Assembly (NCBI GenBank): GCA_014529385.2
Contig: CM043962.1
Coordinates: forward strand, 128,225,470 to 128,289,469
Length of the DNA: 64,000 bases
Direction: 5' to 3'
DNA from: Adiantum capillus-veneris
Lineage: Eukaryota > Streptophyta > Polypodiopsida > Polypodiales > Pteridaceae
This document shows, in pieces, positions 1 to 12,604 of this stretch (positions are counted from its first letter, which is position 1; every line of letters starts with the position of its first letter). Under the pieces are notes generated by a model. That model did not search any database. It saw only the letters and a program-made list of their open reading frames with translations, and had not been told where the DNA came from. The translations under genes were made by a program, and so were the position numbers.

Positions 1-152
1 GACCGGCAGGGTCGCAAGCTGCCGGGGACCGGGGACGGACGGGGACGGCTCGGAACCGGCAAAAAATTCAAAATTGAAAAAAAGGACCGTTTTTAACGGT
101 TGCTTGCAGCCAACGTTTAATTTTCTGGGGGGGGCTTTGGCCCTTGGGAGGC

Positions 153-159
153 TATAAAA
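153..159 (+). promoter_or_regulatory. TATA box of the hAT transposase gene
   Basis: TATAAAA is followed by a CT-rich leader of about 240 bases running to the ATG at 411. The 687-bp element at 18102-18788 keeps the same layout (a TATA-like ATAAAATG, then a CT-rich leader), which supports a shared promoter. Confidence 0.55.
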
Positions 160-410
160 GCACCCTTGGGCCTCATCTTCTCTCAAGCCTCTCCTCTCTA
201 CGTTGTACGGTCTACCGTCTACTCTCTAGTCTCTACACTACGCCGTCTACGGTCTACCTACCAACTTACAAGCGCTCAAGCTCTACCCTTGAGTCTCTCG
301 AGTCTCTATCCACTCTCTCCCTCTGCTACCCTCTCAACTTTGAAGCTCTCCTCTACTCTCTCTCCACACAATCTCTCCTCTAAGCTCTTAGCTCTACTCT
401 CTCCACCATC

Positions 411-2607
411 ATGTTATCTCAAGCTAACTCCACTTCTCAAGCCGGCTCTTCTCGAAGGAGGCCCGGCGTGCAAACATGGTCGTGGTGGGATGAAGTTGAC
501 TCTACCACGCGTGGTAAAGGTGGCGGTGCAAGATTATGGACGTGCAAGCTATGCCCGTACAAGAGAACGGGTGGTGCAAATAAAGTGCGAGCCCATCTTC
601 TTCATGAACCCGGTCACGAGATGAAGTTTTGCCCTCGAGTATCTCCCGAGAAGAGGTTGGAGCTTCTTGAGAAGCTCGCGGTGTATGAGGTCACGGAAGC
701 GGCCAAAAGGGGCCGTTTTGTTGCCGTTGATTCCTCCGCCATGGCGACACCGCGAGAGCAAAGGGAAGCAAACCTTGACGACACCTCTCAAGCGTTCAAT
801 ACAAATGCATCTACACTGTCCTCTTCCGTTGCGCATCGCCAAAGCACTCTCAACGAAAATTGGAATCCTAAATTCAGGAAGAGGTGGATAGGTCGGTTGC
901 CCGATTCTTCTTCCACGACCACATTGCCTTCCATGCTTCGCGGTGAGTTTCCCTTGGTATATGCACATTGCAATCTCCCATTTTGTATTCATTATGGTGT
1001 CTCGACTCTCGACTCTCCATACTAACCAACATGCTCTATTTTGTGTGGATAGGTCTCCGTACTTTTGAACCATGGTTACGAAAATAGGGGAATATGGCTC
1101 CTTTTATGTGCCACCTTCATCGGAGAGGCTTCGCACCACCCTCCTTGACAAAGAGAAGCTTGCCGTGGAGCAAGCGGCCCAAGCAACAAAGGATTTGTGG
1201 GAGACCAATGGCGTCTCTCTCCTTGAGATGGATGGAGCGACACCCGCAAGCGGTCCATCCAAGGAGTGGTCGCCTACTCTTGGGGGGAGATGTACTTTGT
1301 GGAGTCACATGATGCATCCGACAGTGGCAAGGCCGCGGAGATGCTTGCTGCGGAGTGGACAAGCACCATAGAGATCATCGGCTTGGAGAGGCGTCAAATA
1401 GGGCAGCCGGGGCTATCATTGAGGGCATGTATCCCAGCATCCATGTCACATTTTGCATGGCGTATTGCCTCAATAACCTCCTCAAGGACATAGGGAGCTT
1501 GTCATGGATTTCACCCACCATTGGTGATGCCTCTCAAATTGTCTCCTTTGTGCTCAACCATCAAAAAGTGCGCCATGAGTTCTTAAAGAGGAGCCACTTG
1601 TCCTTACTCAAATATTCAGAGACAAGATTTGCATTCAATTGGCTTATGCTAGGCCGCTTGTCTACATGTGACGGAGCCTTGAGGGGCCTCTATTTCAGTG
1701 ATGAGTTCCAGGCCATGCCGGAGTCTACATCAACAACATGACTGAAAGGCCGAGAATGGGCCGACAATGCCACTTGGTGGGAGGAGGTGAAGACCCTTGA
1801 CGCCATGGTCAAGCCTATTCTACACCTACTTTGAGTTGTGAATAGCTTGCAGCCATGCATCGACAAAGTCTACGAAGCCATGGATCGGATGATAGAGACA
1901 CTTGAGAAGCTTGTGCCTGACCCTGTTCAGTATGTAGTATGTGGACATTCATGGCTTGTGTGAGTCGAGGTGGAATGGATACTACTCTCCACTTCATGCG
2001 GCAGCTTATGTGCTTGACCTTGGAGTTTCAGGGAAGGCGTCAAGAGACCGGCAAGGAGGTGAGCAAAGGGTGGCGGCTTGCATTGGAGCGCCTCGAGCCT
2101 AGGAGTGACACTAGGCGCAAGATTAGAGACGAGCTACTCAACTACAGGCAAAAGAAGGGCTCCTATGGATGTGTAGATGCACAGGTTGATCTCAGCAAGA
2201 TTGGCTCGGTTTTGTGGTGGGAGGACTATGGAGGAGATGGCCCACATTTGTAGCACTTGGCTGTTCGTGTCCTTAGCCAAGCATGTACCACTAGTTGCTT
2301 GGAGCAACTATGGAGTGTGTACAACCACATTGCCTCTAAGAAGAGGAATCGCCTTGGGGTCCAGGGGGCCAATGATTTGGTGTTTGTGAGTGCTAACTTG
2401 CGCATGCTTGCCAAGAGCGTCACACACAAGGCAGATCCCTTCACTGAGTGGGAGATGGCACAAGAGAATCCATCTATGGCCGAGACACTTTTGGAGGAGC
2501 TAGAGGAGGACTTCGAGCCTCAATGCGAGCCTCGTGAGGCCTCATATGTCGCTAACGACCTCGACTACGACGACGATATGGAGATTCAGCAGGCGAGCAC
2601 TTCTTGA
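411..2607 (+). pseudogene. hAT transposase (BED finger, DUF659, hAT dimerisation), decayed
   Basis: The product would be a DNA-binding transposase. From the ATG at 411, a BED-type finger is visible as WTCKLCPYKRTGGANKVRAH followed by further His and Cys ligands (residues about 40-75). The reading frame shifts near 880. A likely intron at 943-1052 (GTGAGT donor, TGGATAG acceptor) joins HASR to SPYF, the usual start of DUF659; a stop follows at once. The DUF659 core then appears in pieces: GEYGSFYVPPSSERLRTTLL (from about 1087), YFVESHDASDSGKAAE (about 1295) and IIEGMYPSI with CLNNLLKDIGSLSW (1417-1515). The C-terminal dimerisation region (2257-2607) includes LWSVYNHIASKKRNRL. A functional protein of this type is usually one frame of roughly 650-750 residues, so this is a pseudogene. 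Confidence 0.85.
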
Positions 2608-2898
2608 GTTTGATGATCATTGATCACTCTCGAGTCTAGAGTCTACTCCTCTAGAGTCTACCTACTACCTAGCCCTTTGTACTTTTTGTTATCCTTGAGG
2701 CTTGTCCTAAGTCCTTTTTGAGCCCTTGTGGCATGCACTTCTAATTTTGTATCCATCGATGTTTTATTAGCACAGTTGCGCCTATATGACTCGTGCTCTT
2801 TGGTCTATTTAGTGTAATCTGTGGTCAAAGTGATGCTCTATGTGTGTGGCATGTGTGTAAGTCAAAAAATGCCAAAAAAACTCTTTTTTTTGTCGTTC

Positions 2899-2990
2899 CG
2901 ACCCCCGTCCCTGTTTCCTGACTTTTGCCATCCTGTCCCTATCCCCGTTCCTGACCCCGACCCGCCGTCCCATGTAACTATGGTTTCGCA
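2899..2990. repeat. hAT right terminal region and adjacent presumed 8-bp target duplication
   Basis: The GC-rich right end finishes with GTAACTATG at 2974-2982. The next eight bases (GTTTCGCA, 2983-2990) are the presumed target-site duplication. The matching left copy lies outside the window, so the duplication itself cannot be confirmed here. Confidence 0.6.
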
Positions 2991-3775
2991 TGACCCATCA
3001 ATTCTTGAATAGAGTTCGACTTTTGCTCCAGGCAGTAGTCTGGGATCTCTGTAGGGAGTCCGTAGCAAAACCGCTCAATCTGTTCCTTAAAAGAGACCTT
3101 CTTAAATGAAGAGGTTGGTAGAAAAGAGTTCCAAAATCTCTCGCAATAAGCGTCCAAAGAATCTCCCTTGGTCATCCGAAGATGATTCCAAGCGGTTCGT
3201 ATATCTCGTTCGTACTCCCGAGTCAGCTAAGAAGAAATAAAGAGCCTTTTGAATTTCAACCATTTAAGTGGAGCTTCCTTCCTGAGAAGAAGAGTGGACC
3301 ACCAAGTTCGAGCATTTCCTTTGAAGAAAGATGTAGCCCTCCTAATCTTAGAGTGCTCTGAGTAATGCCCTCCAGAGAAGGCTATGTCAAACTGCTGAAT
3401 GAAGGCCAAAGCCCTCGGAGCATCTCGAAACCCAGAAAAGGATTCAAATTTAATCGACTGTCTACCTTCTTTGAATTCTTTCACTTTCTTGCTTTTGTCT
3501 TTGAGAAAGTCATATTGGTTGCCTCTGTAAAAATGCTTCTTCTTTGCATAAAAACATGTGATTGTCGGAGTCCAAACTGTTTGAGGATGACTCCTCTGTA
3601 GAACTGTCAGAAACTGGACAAAATGTGGGCTTCTTTGCCTTTTTCTTGCCCTTTCCGAAGCTTTGCTTTTTGCTTCGCTTTTTGCGTTTTCTGTCTTCCT
3701 CGTTTGAGTCAAAAGAGCTAGAAGAACTGTCAGAAGAAGAAGAAGAAGAAGAAGAAGAAGAAGAACTGGGTAGTC
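2983..3775 (-). pseudogene. Ty3/gypsy gag fragment (gypsy-A), interrupted by the hAT element
   Basis: Read on the minus strand, a serine-rich plus basic stretch (about 3770-3600) is followed by a retrotransposon Gag domain with AFIQQFDIAFSGG, FFKGNARTWWSTLLL, a stop at about 3226, then DSLDAYCERFWNSFLP and EQIERFCYGLP. The same block recurs in gypsy-E (48150-48580), which fixes the identity. The frame shifts near 3560 and the copy ends at GHAK, where the hAT element has inserted. The downstream polyprotein would lie left of the window. Confidence 0.85.
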
Positions 3776-5991
3776 GCCTTCAAATCATACATGCTTCTTT
3801 TGCTTTCTTGCCGATGCAAAAGAAGATTAACGACCCAAATAACGTGGGAAGTCAGGCCCTTTCTTGCCTGTGCTTTTTCTCTTGCTTTTTTGATTTGTTG
3901 TTTGCGTCCAAGAGCCGACTAATCTGTGTCTAAACCACCTCTTGTAATTCTTGTTCTGTAAACATCCTCGGAGAAGGCGGTTTCTTGATTGACGGTATGA
4001 GCGGGATGGAAACACACACAACGCCTCTATAATCACCCGACACACACTCTTGGGATAATACACACACTATGGGGCACCACTCGGCTTACACAATCCACCT
4101 GGCCGAGACAGGGAACACATCGATGGAGTGAGAGGAGAGAGACTATCCATTTGCCCACAAAAACACACACACACGCACACACACACAAATCAGCTCAAAG
4201 GAGGAAGATTTCTGATCTTTAGATACAATTGAGCTTGGGCCGACACCAATGGGGCAAATAGCTCACATCATATGGATGAATATGCTAGATACAATCACAA
4301 ATTTGAGCAAAGGCTTCACTCACGGGGAGAAGCTTACACAGCCAAAACCGCAGGAAAACAGTGAGGAATTTGGCAAAATGGACAGCGCCATTGCGTCTGG
4401 AACGGCCAAAAACCCCAGTCTACAATATCAAAGTGCTCAAATTCGAGCTTGGATGAGCAGTTTATGGCCAAAACAGGCTCCAAAAACAGCAAAACTGAGT
4501 TGCGATTGTTCCTCCTCTTCTCTCCACGTTTTTTCTGGTTTTTTCTCAGATTTTTTAGTGTCCACATTTCAATTTATTCCTCTGGCACCTTTGGCCTTTT
4601 TATGGACCTCAAACGGACCCTGACGTTTGAACATGTCAAAAAATGGCCACGCAATGCGTTTTTGTTACCCTTCTACATCCATCTGCACACCTGACACTCA
4701 ACTTTTCTCAATAATGCATCCCGCAATCACGTGAAGTGGACCCCAAATATAGTTCTCATGATGACCTTTTTGCATAATTCATCACAAGAAAACACTCCCG
4801 TTGTGTCCTCACTTATCCACGTGCAAGTCTTGATCCCATTCGTGCTCCTGACGCCATTGGATGCCTCTTGACGCACCTGCGTACCTCATGGCATCGGCCC
4901 GTTGATACCTTCTTACGCTCTACCAACTCCTCATTATTATAGAAAAACACACTGATACTGGTGACGATGAAAATCAATGTACTATGTACACGTTGTCTTA
5001 CCTGTACACATGTGGGCCCCACGTAACCACCTGGCTCTGGACAATGGGCAATTCTTTATTCGATGCACCATGCATGTGTATGTACATATGCGCAATTACT
5101 TCTTCCAGAAAACTCCTAACAATGGTTTGATGGGTGGTTCTGTGGCTTTTTGCCATTGGGTGTTAGGTGCAGCGGAATGAAGTTTGTGCTTTGCTCAAGA
5201 TGAGTGCTCCGAACTGTGCTCAAGGTTCCTTTTGTCCTTATGGAAGGGAGAGCCTTCCGTTCTTAATGAGAGAATGCTATGATCACAAACAAAGTGAATG
5301 GACACTGTGCGTGCAAGTGTATGAGACTGAGAGATAGAGAGAGAAGAGAGATACGACACCAGAGATGTTGTAAAACCCTCCTCGGAAGGCCCCACTTTCG
5401 TCGGCGAGAGTGGTCTACTTATGATTGCACAATCTGGTACAAATGGAATGCATGAGATTGATGCAAGTCTACGCTACGTCGACGATGACGAAGTCGACCT
5501 AATGACTGAAATCTGCAATCTTTTTACTACTGTCCAAAAACGCTATGGGCTGAAATCTGCGACTGAGCCAAAAACGCTGTTTTGGGGGCTGTTTTCTGTG
5601 GGTTTTTGTTGCTGAAAATCTGCAGGTTTAGGGCTGAAAATTGAGGATCTTCAAGGCTGAAAGAATCTGCTACCTTTTTGGGCTGTTCTTGTTTGTCCTT
5701 CTAATGCTGAAAACTCCTAACGCTGGGACATGCAAAAACGCCAGGCTGAAGGGTTCGAAAACGCTAGTTGCTGGCTTCTTCAAAACGCTAGTTGATGGGA
5801 TCTTCTTGGCGATGGTGCCCTGATGCATAAACGCTAGCTGAGGTTGTCTCGCGAGGGTGCTTACTGAAAACGCCAATGCTTTGGGAGGCTATGGCGAGGG
5901 TTGGTCTTTGCTTGGAGGAAAATCCACCAAGTTCTTGCTTGAGAAGTTGCCTGCTGAGCTTGGCTCCTGTTGCCTCTTCTGCCAAACAGTG
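3776..5991. other. Unassigned region upstream of the gypsy-A gag
   Basis: No gene is recognised. It contains a (CA)n run at about 4162-4187, a purine-rich patch near 5325-5355 and several AAAACGCTAG-like short repeats at 5545-5835. It probably includes leader and LTR sequence of gypsy-A, but I could not find a primer-binding site or LTR ends. Short open frames here have no recognisable domain. Confidence 0.4.
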
Positions 5992-6200
5992 TTTTTTTTT
6001 TTCCGAGAAAAAGATCCTTCTATTAGTTAATGAAAACTGCCCATAGGGCTACATCCACCTCTGCGAGAGAGGGCTACAACAAGCATGATGGGGAGACTCC
6101 CAATGAAAAAACAGCATATATACAATGAGGCTAAATCAAGAGATGGGAGGAGGGAAGAGCCACACAGGTGGACAGTAGTGCCATCTGAGCACCCCCTGGA

Positions 6201-9200
6201 CTATGGTGTAGAAAGCCCAAAGCGCCAGAGTCGAAGAAAAGCCTTGCGGCGCTCCCGCATGCGGTTGGAGCTGCCCTGTAGTCCCTCAAGCTGTCCTCTG
6301 AGAGTATGGATCAGCTCTAGCCAAAAGTCACGAACAGTCTCTGCTGGTGGCACAGGACGAGCCTCAAAGATGCGGAAACAGCGGGCCCGCCAGATGAACC
6401 AGAGAGCTAGGCCGCTGATGAGCTCCCAACACTCCTCTCTCACTGCACCACTCCTGTGGAGTAATCTCTGTATCAGGCTGGAGTGTAGGTCGCCCCCCCT
6501 TATCACTATCATCCTGCTGGTGGAAGATAGCTCAAACTGAAGTGCTGGGCCCGTGAGGGTGGACCAAGCCGCTGCCCCCCAAGTGTACTGTCGAGCCGTG
6601 GAGAGTGCAGGCATCAGCCGAAGAACACGTAGCCATACCTGCTGGGCCAAGGGACAGTCCCAAGGACAGTGACGCTGAGTCTCCACCAACTGGTCACAGG
6701 CTGCACATGCGGCCGAGAGACCACTATGCACAAGCCAGCTCCCTACTGCTGTGGCTCTGTGTGCAACCAGCCACTGGAACAAGGTGACTCGCCTCGGCTG
6801 TCTGGAGTCCCACAGCCTCTGCCAAAAAGCTGCCAAGAACTCGACTGTGAGGCCCCCCTCCTGCCAATGTCTTGCTGCAGCGGGGCGGGCCTCTCTGTGT
6901 GCTGCAAGTATATGACGTCCAAGCTGAACAGTGTACTGAAAGAAGGGGACTCCTGGGCGGTCGGCAGAAGAGAAGGGGTCCCTCCATAGCCACTCACCAG
7001 GATCCCACTGTACTCGTGCCAGTGGACAACACTCCCAAGCCCATAGCCTCCAGTGTCCAGTCTCAAGAGCTGCTGGGTCAGGGTCTATGACGCAAGTCCT
7101 CCCACAGATGCCCACAACTCGGATCCTCTGGAAACAGCACTCTGCTACCTGCGGGGCCTCTACTGCAACTCGCTGTAATCGTCCCCCACCCTGAAGCTCG
7201 AAGAACAGGGCTGGGACAGTCTCTGAGCAAGCCCTGACTGAAATGAGAACCTCCAGTTGTGTGAAGGCTCCCATCCACCGCGGTGCTACAGGCTCGAGAG
7301 GCGTGAGCCACTCAGCTGGAACTGACTCTGAGATGTCTTGACACATGCTCTGCACCCCTCTCATGCCCTGTAGCTGGACAGCCTGCACCTTCTCTGACAA
7401 ACCTGTGAACTCTAGCCAGTCACCTAGAGAACGCGCTGGACCTGCCGCCATGGGACCCCAAGAAACATGAGGCCGACTCCCAACCAAGTGGCCTCTCTGA
7501 GTGCTAACCATGGGGTTCCAGACGAGGGGCTGCCGTAGGCGCTTCTCCGTGCACGTCGGCTGTCTCTGCTCTAGGCCACGCCGTAAGAGCTCCCAAGATC
7601 GAAGCAAAATCACAGCGAATCTGTCCTCTAGTCTCCTGCTCAAACCAACTCGACGCAGCTCTGAGAAGATCCATCTGGTTGAAGGTTGCCAAGGGCCTCC
7701 TGACCGAGGCACCTTGGCAAGAAGCCTCTGCAACAAGAATTCCTTCCAGGGCTCCTCGCGTGGAAGAAGTCCTCTGACGACAAACTTCCCAAGAAGGGCT
7801 CTGCGCTGCTGTGCAGGATCAATGATCCCAAGCCCTCCCTGAGAACAAGGAAGTGTGATGACCGACCAAGCCACCTTGGCTCGGGCAATCTGAGTATCGC
7901 GACCTGACCAAAGGAAGTTCCTGATCAGCCTCTCTACCTGGCTGATACAAGAACTCGAGAAGATCCAGCAAGAAGTGATGTACCACATAGTCGCCAACAA
8001 CACCTGGTTGGCAACTACTACTCTACCAGCCAGCGAAAGTCGTGCTGAGCTCCAATGTAAGAGCTTTCTCCTGATGGACAGGAGAAGAGGAGCAATCTGC
8101 TGCTCGTGGGACAAGTCCAGACCAACCTGACAACCCAAGTACCGAACTGCAGTCCCTGGAGGAATCCACCTGAAACCCTCTCCTGGCATCCAATCTGGCA
8201 CAGGAGCACTGCCAACCGAGAAAGCCATTGTCTTTCTCCAATTGATCAATGCGCCCGATGCACAACAGAAGGTCTCCAAAGCCTGCTCACATCTGTGTAG
8301 ATTGGACTCCTGGCCCTCTAAGTAGAAGGCTGAGTCGTCGGCAAACTCAGCGTCCAGAAGCTCATCTCCCCGTATAGGGAGTGCTAAGCCTCTCAAACCA
8401 ACCTGCTGTGACACCAAAAATCTGCTCATCGCCTCCGCATAGAACAGAAAGAGAAAAGGGGCAAGAGGACAACCCTGTCTGACCGAACGTGTGAGCATGA
8501 AGCGCTCACCTCTACCTCCTGCCAGTAGCATTTGACTGTGAGCCTGTCTGTACAAAGCTGACACCCCTCTGATCCAAGCATCTGAGAAGCCCATCCTGCG
8601 TAGCGTGCCCTCTAGAAAGTCCCAATCAACTCTGTTGTATGCCTTCTCAAAATCGAGAAGAAGAATCACAAGGTCCTCCCCACGGAGCCGTGCAAGGGCA
8701 GAAGCCTCCCAAAAAGTGAAGATGTTGTCAAGGATACTGCGTTCCTTGACAAAACCTGTCTGAGTCCCATGTATAAGGCTCTCCAAAAGTGGCTGAATCC
8801 TCAAACTCAGAGCCTTGGCAAGAATTTTGTAGGCTGAGTTGAGAATGGTGATGGGGCGCCACTGTCGAATCTCATCCAAGGAGCCACCCTCCTTCGGAAT
8901 GAGGTAAATCAGGCCCTCACTCATGCTATCCGGCATCACTCCTGTGTGCAAAATGTACTGAAAGGCACTACAAAGATCTAGGCCAAGCAGGTCCCAGTAC
9001 TCCAAGAAGAAGCTGGGAGTCAGCCCATCATCACCTGGACAGCTACCACGAGGGAGGGCCCTAAGAGCCGTGTGCAGCTCCTCAAGCTGAAGAGGTATCT
9101 CTAGCCTCTGGCGCATCTCCTCAGTCACAAGACAAGGCATCTGTGCCCAAACCTGCTCCCTGCATGCATCCTGTCTCTCTGACTCGGGCTCAGCCGACAG

Positions 9201-10484
9201 TAACTCACGATAAAAGTCAGTAGCAACTGCACGCATATCCTCTGACTCACAAACAACTGACCCATCAGGTCTCCTCAACTGATTGACCTTGGCATGCGAG
9301 TGCCGAGGTCCCATTGTCTCAAAAAAAGCACCTGTCACTCTGTCACCCCCCTGAGTCCACTGAGATGCCTGTCGGTGAAAGGCAAACTCATGGCGCCTCT
9401 CCTCTGTGCAAGCAAGCTCCTGTCGAGCCTGTTGTAACTGCTCCTCCAACCATGGACTGTCTGGATGCTACTCCTGCATCCTCTGTAGTGAAGCAATGCC
9501 TCGTCTGAGACGCTGCTCCTCCTCTCTCGCTGCAGCCTGTCGAGCCAGAGACTCCTGGAGAAAGAAGTGGCTAAGCTGAGCTAGGCTTGAGGTCACTCTG
9601 TCTGCAGGTGGAGCTTGGCTGTCCATGCCCTCTGTCCATAGAGCCTCGATCCTCTCTCTGAGTGTTGAGTCCAACAAGACCAGCTCTGGGATGCGAAGCA
9701 TCGTGCTCCCACTCCTCTGCCTGTCTGCCACTGTGAGGATCACTGGTGCATGGTCCGAGAAGGATGTCCCTACCAGAATGCCCACTGATCCCTCCAAGTC
9801 ATTGAAGTGGTCACTAGTGTAGAAGCGATCCATGCGCGATAGATTCACTCCTCCCACTCTTCGGTCCGATCTAGAGAAGGCAAGACTCTCTGGAGGCCTC
9901 ACAAAGCCAGAATGTTGCCATGTGTCCGAGACCCTCAAAGTCATACACAACCTCTCCCAAGCTGCTAACTCGACTCCATGCACAGTAGCATGGCTGCCTC
10001 CGATCCTGTCAGAAGGGTCCTCCAACATGTTGAAGTCCCCTCCTACACATCACTGGTCAACCTGTGGCAAAGACTCAACAATCTGTGACCAAAACTCTGC
10101 ACGAGCACTCGCCACATTGGGCGCATAGATGTTCAGGAAACCCACAAGGCCACCCTGAACCTGCATAATAATCCATTGAGCCCTGCTTGGCACAATAATC
10201 CCTCTGCCCACAATGGCCTGCTGCAATGAGTCCGCAATAGTCATACATACCCCACCTTGGATGCCTCCAAGTCCAAAAACAGCTGACCAAAAGGTATCAT
10301 AGCATCCACGCAAAATTTGACCACATCGCCGAATGCGGCTCTCAGACAAATGGTGCTCCTGAAGCATAAGGAGATCAATCTCTCCTCCCACAAGGCAACG
10401 CTGAAGCTCTTGACGCAATCGGCCCCTCTGTCGCTGAAACTGGGGCCCACCTAGTCTCTGCACGTTCCACGAGACGATCCTCAT
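6201..10484 (-). pseudogene. LINE-A ORF2: endonuclease, reverse transcriptase, zf-RVT
   Basis: This encodes the enzyme for target-primed reverse transcription. From the ATG at 10484, the frame has about 1427 codons with two nonsense codons: TGA at 10050-10052 (Trp expected before CVGGDFN) and TAG at 9465-9467 (Gln in LINE-B). The APE-type endonuclease begins MRIVSWNVQRLGG, with GGDFN near codon 150 and a conserved SDHAPVILT. The RT shows WRPITILNSAYKILAKALS, GFVKERSILDNIF, LLLDFEKAYNRVDWDF, VRQGCPLAPFLF and the catalytic box EFADD (FADD instead of the common YADD). A zf-RVT region (VTLFQWLVAHRA, then a Cys/His-rich CAACDQLVETQRHCPWDC) lies near the C terminus. No RNase H domain is visible. 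The start codon overlaps the ORF1 stop. Confidence 0.9.
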
Positions 10485-12371
10485 GGGGAGCGAGAGAGAA
10501 CAGATGCTGCCGCAGCAGCAAGACGGGCTATCTTCGAGGCTGGCTTGGATGGGGAGTAATCCGCATCCGAGCGCCCTCTAGATAGGCGAGACTGCAGTGA
10601 GTGCCTGGTCCAAGCCCAAGCAGAGCGAGCCGTGCGTAAAGCAACCTCCTCTGTCCAGGAGTCCTCATGAATGTATACATAGCAAGGCAAACACTGCGTA
10701 TCAGCAAAAAAGTACACCACAATGTGTCTACATCCTGCTGAGTCTGGGGGTGTCACCGCAAACTTGGCCAGTGGCCACAAAGTCTGCAGCAAATCTGTAA
10801 GGCCAAGTTCTCCCATGTGGTGAGAGAACTCGAGAACATGTGTATGCAACCATCCCACCACTGAGTCGAGGGACCACTCTGTCTCAGTCCTACCACAGAG
10901 GGGGAAGGAGAAACCAACTGCTGAGTCCAAGGCCTCTGTCCCCCTAGCGGCAAGGAACAAAGTGTGGACCCTGAAGCAGGCTGCCTCGTGGTCTGCTGCG
11001 GAATCGCCGAGAAAGCGAGTGAACCCGTAATCGAAGAAATCCCAGCGGCGTCGGAGGTCAATGCTCGTCAGACCACGAGGGATAGCTGCAAGGGAAGATG
11101 TCTGAATCTGCAGAGGGGGCCGCAAGAAGGGTTGACCCTCTCTCGCTAGGCGACTCGTGGCAAAGGCGCTGCCAAGAGATCTCCTAGCCGCCGGCGAGGG
11201 ACCAGTCTCCTGAGTCGACTGTGGTGCTGGAGCAGGAGGAGGGGGAGAAGGAGCTAGGGGGGGCGGAGGAGAAGAGAAGCGGGGTGGGGTGACAGAGACA
11301 GGGGGGCGAGGTGGGGAGTGGGCGGGCGAGGGGATGAGGAGGAGGAGGGGAAATCGGAAGGCGGAGTGGTTGGCGAGGGTGAGGCGGAGGTGGAGGTTGG
11401 CGTAGGGGGCTCCTCCTGCTCAAGAGGACCAAAGCGGTTCCCCGTGGGGACCCACTGTTGTTGAGTAGGCACCTGAGGGCCACTCTGAGTGCCAGGCTGT
11501 CTCTGTGGCCCCTGGCGTCGACGGCCACGGGCCTGCTGCCACCCCTCCTCCGCTGGAGCCCCAGGCTCGGAGGGTGGCTTTTAATTTGTGCGCTGTGTCG
11601 CTGGCTGTGGCTGCGGCCAGCCTTGTCAGGCTGGGGCTGAGGCTGAGGTGCGGGTCGTGGTCTCCTCCCTGGACAGGCCTTCGCTAGGTGGCCCATCTGT
11701 CTGCAAATGAAGCACTGGTTCGGGAGACCCGAGTACTCCACACTCTGTCTAAACCAACCCCCACTCACCCGAGGCAGAAGGATGACCTTTGGGAGCGTGT
11801 GGGTATCTCTGACCAAAACTCGAATTGCAGGGATGCCAGCCGCCTTGGCAGCTACTGATGCTGCCGTACGAGGTGTCTCCAGGACAGTCCCGATGGCGGA
11901 GCCAATCCTGGAGAGAAGTGGAAGGTACTCCCTCCGTAAACCCGAAAAGCAGACTGAGATTGGGATGTCCGCCTCCTCTACTAGCACATCCGAAGCCGGG
12001 TCAAAACCATGTCGCCACTGTCGAAAGTGGGCGCGTGATGCTCGGATGGCCAATGGACTCATAGCTATGACCTTGGAGGCCATCTCGGAAGTCTCAAACT
12101 CAATTTGGTAGTACCCCCGTCCGAGAATCTGGACATCCAAGATCTTGCCCACCTCTGCGAGGAGGCGGGCCTGGAGAAGGTCTCACAGCTCTCCTCTGCT
12201 AGGACGGGTGCCGAGAACCTTGCAGATGACAGAAGTCGCCTGCAAGCGTTCTACCTCTGCGGCAAGGCTCGCTTGCTCTGTCAGCGAAAGAGCAAGTCGA
12301 ATGGTGGGCTCAGCGGGGTCGGGCGAGGGGGCTTCAGGCCAATCCCTCTTAGGTGGAGCTGGAGCCTCCAT
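10481..12371 (-). pseudogene. LINE-A ORF1: DUF4283 and CCHC nucleic-acid-binding protein
   Basis: This is the RNA-binding partner of ORF2 in plant L1-clade elements. From the ATG at 12371 the frame reads to a TGA at 12183-12185 (Arg in LINE-B), then continues to 11184. It includes a DUF4283-like region (ILDVQILGRGYYQIEFETSE to VLETP), a zinc knuckle CFICRQMGHLAKACP at about 11700 and a long Pro/Ser-rich stretch. A frame change near 11130-11180 is needed to reach the C-terminal part (11125-10481: FRVHTLFLAARGTEALDSAV and more). The stop TGA shares bases with the ORF2 ATG (ATGA, 10484-10481). Confidence 0.85.
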
Positions 12372-12422
12372 CTGTGTCTAGTGCTGAGTCGAAGAAGCGG
12401 GCGGTGAAGAAAATCTGCGAAC

Positions 12423-12596
12423 CATAGTTACCAGGAACGGGAAACCGGAACGGGAACGGGGAACGGGAACGCGGAACAAAATGCCATTCCCTGTTACGGG
12501 TACTCACGTTTGAAACACGGAACGGGGATTCAGAATGGGAACTTGGAATGGGAACGGGGAACGGAGACCTGAAAACGGCCATTCCCTGTTACTATG
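12423..12596. mobile_element. 174-bp hAT-type miniature element (MITE)
   Basis: The left end CATAGTTACCAGGAACGG (12423-12440) and the inverted right end (read inwards CATAGTAACAGGGAATGG, ending at 12596) form imperfect terminal inverted repeats. The flanking octamers are CTGCGAAC (12415-12422) and CTACGAAC (12597-12604), a 7/8 match consistent with an 8-bp hAT duplication. It carries no coding capacity and is nested in the 5' part of LINE-A. Confidence 0.8.
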
Positions 12597-12604
12597 CTAC
12601 GAAC

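Larger units (their letters stand above)
1..2982 (+). mobile_element. hAT-superfamily DNA transposon, left terminus outside the window
   Basis: A cut-and-paste transposon carrying a decayed transposase with an N-terminal BED-type zinc finger, a DUF659 region and a hAT dimerisation region. The right terminus is GC-rich and ends in GTAACTATG at 2974-2982, the inverted form of the CATAGTTAC start seen in two small elements of this window (12423 and 18102). The left terminus lies just before base 1, since the first 60 bases already show the same GC-rich subterminal style. The element sits inside a minus-strand gypsy gag gene, so it inserted after that retrotransposon. The transposase has stops and frameshifts, so this copy could move only if a transposase were supplied from elsewhere. 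Confidence 0.85.

Noticed and set aside
3562-3933. Plus-strand acidic (poly-Glu) protein
   Set aside because: It is the complement of a serine-rich stretch in the minus-strand gypsy-A Gag, which has clear family motifs.
6201-9449. 1082-residue host gene
   Set aside because: It is the RT and zf-RVT part of LINE-A ORF2, in frame with the endonuclease upstream across two nonsense codons.
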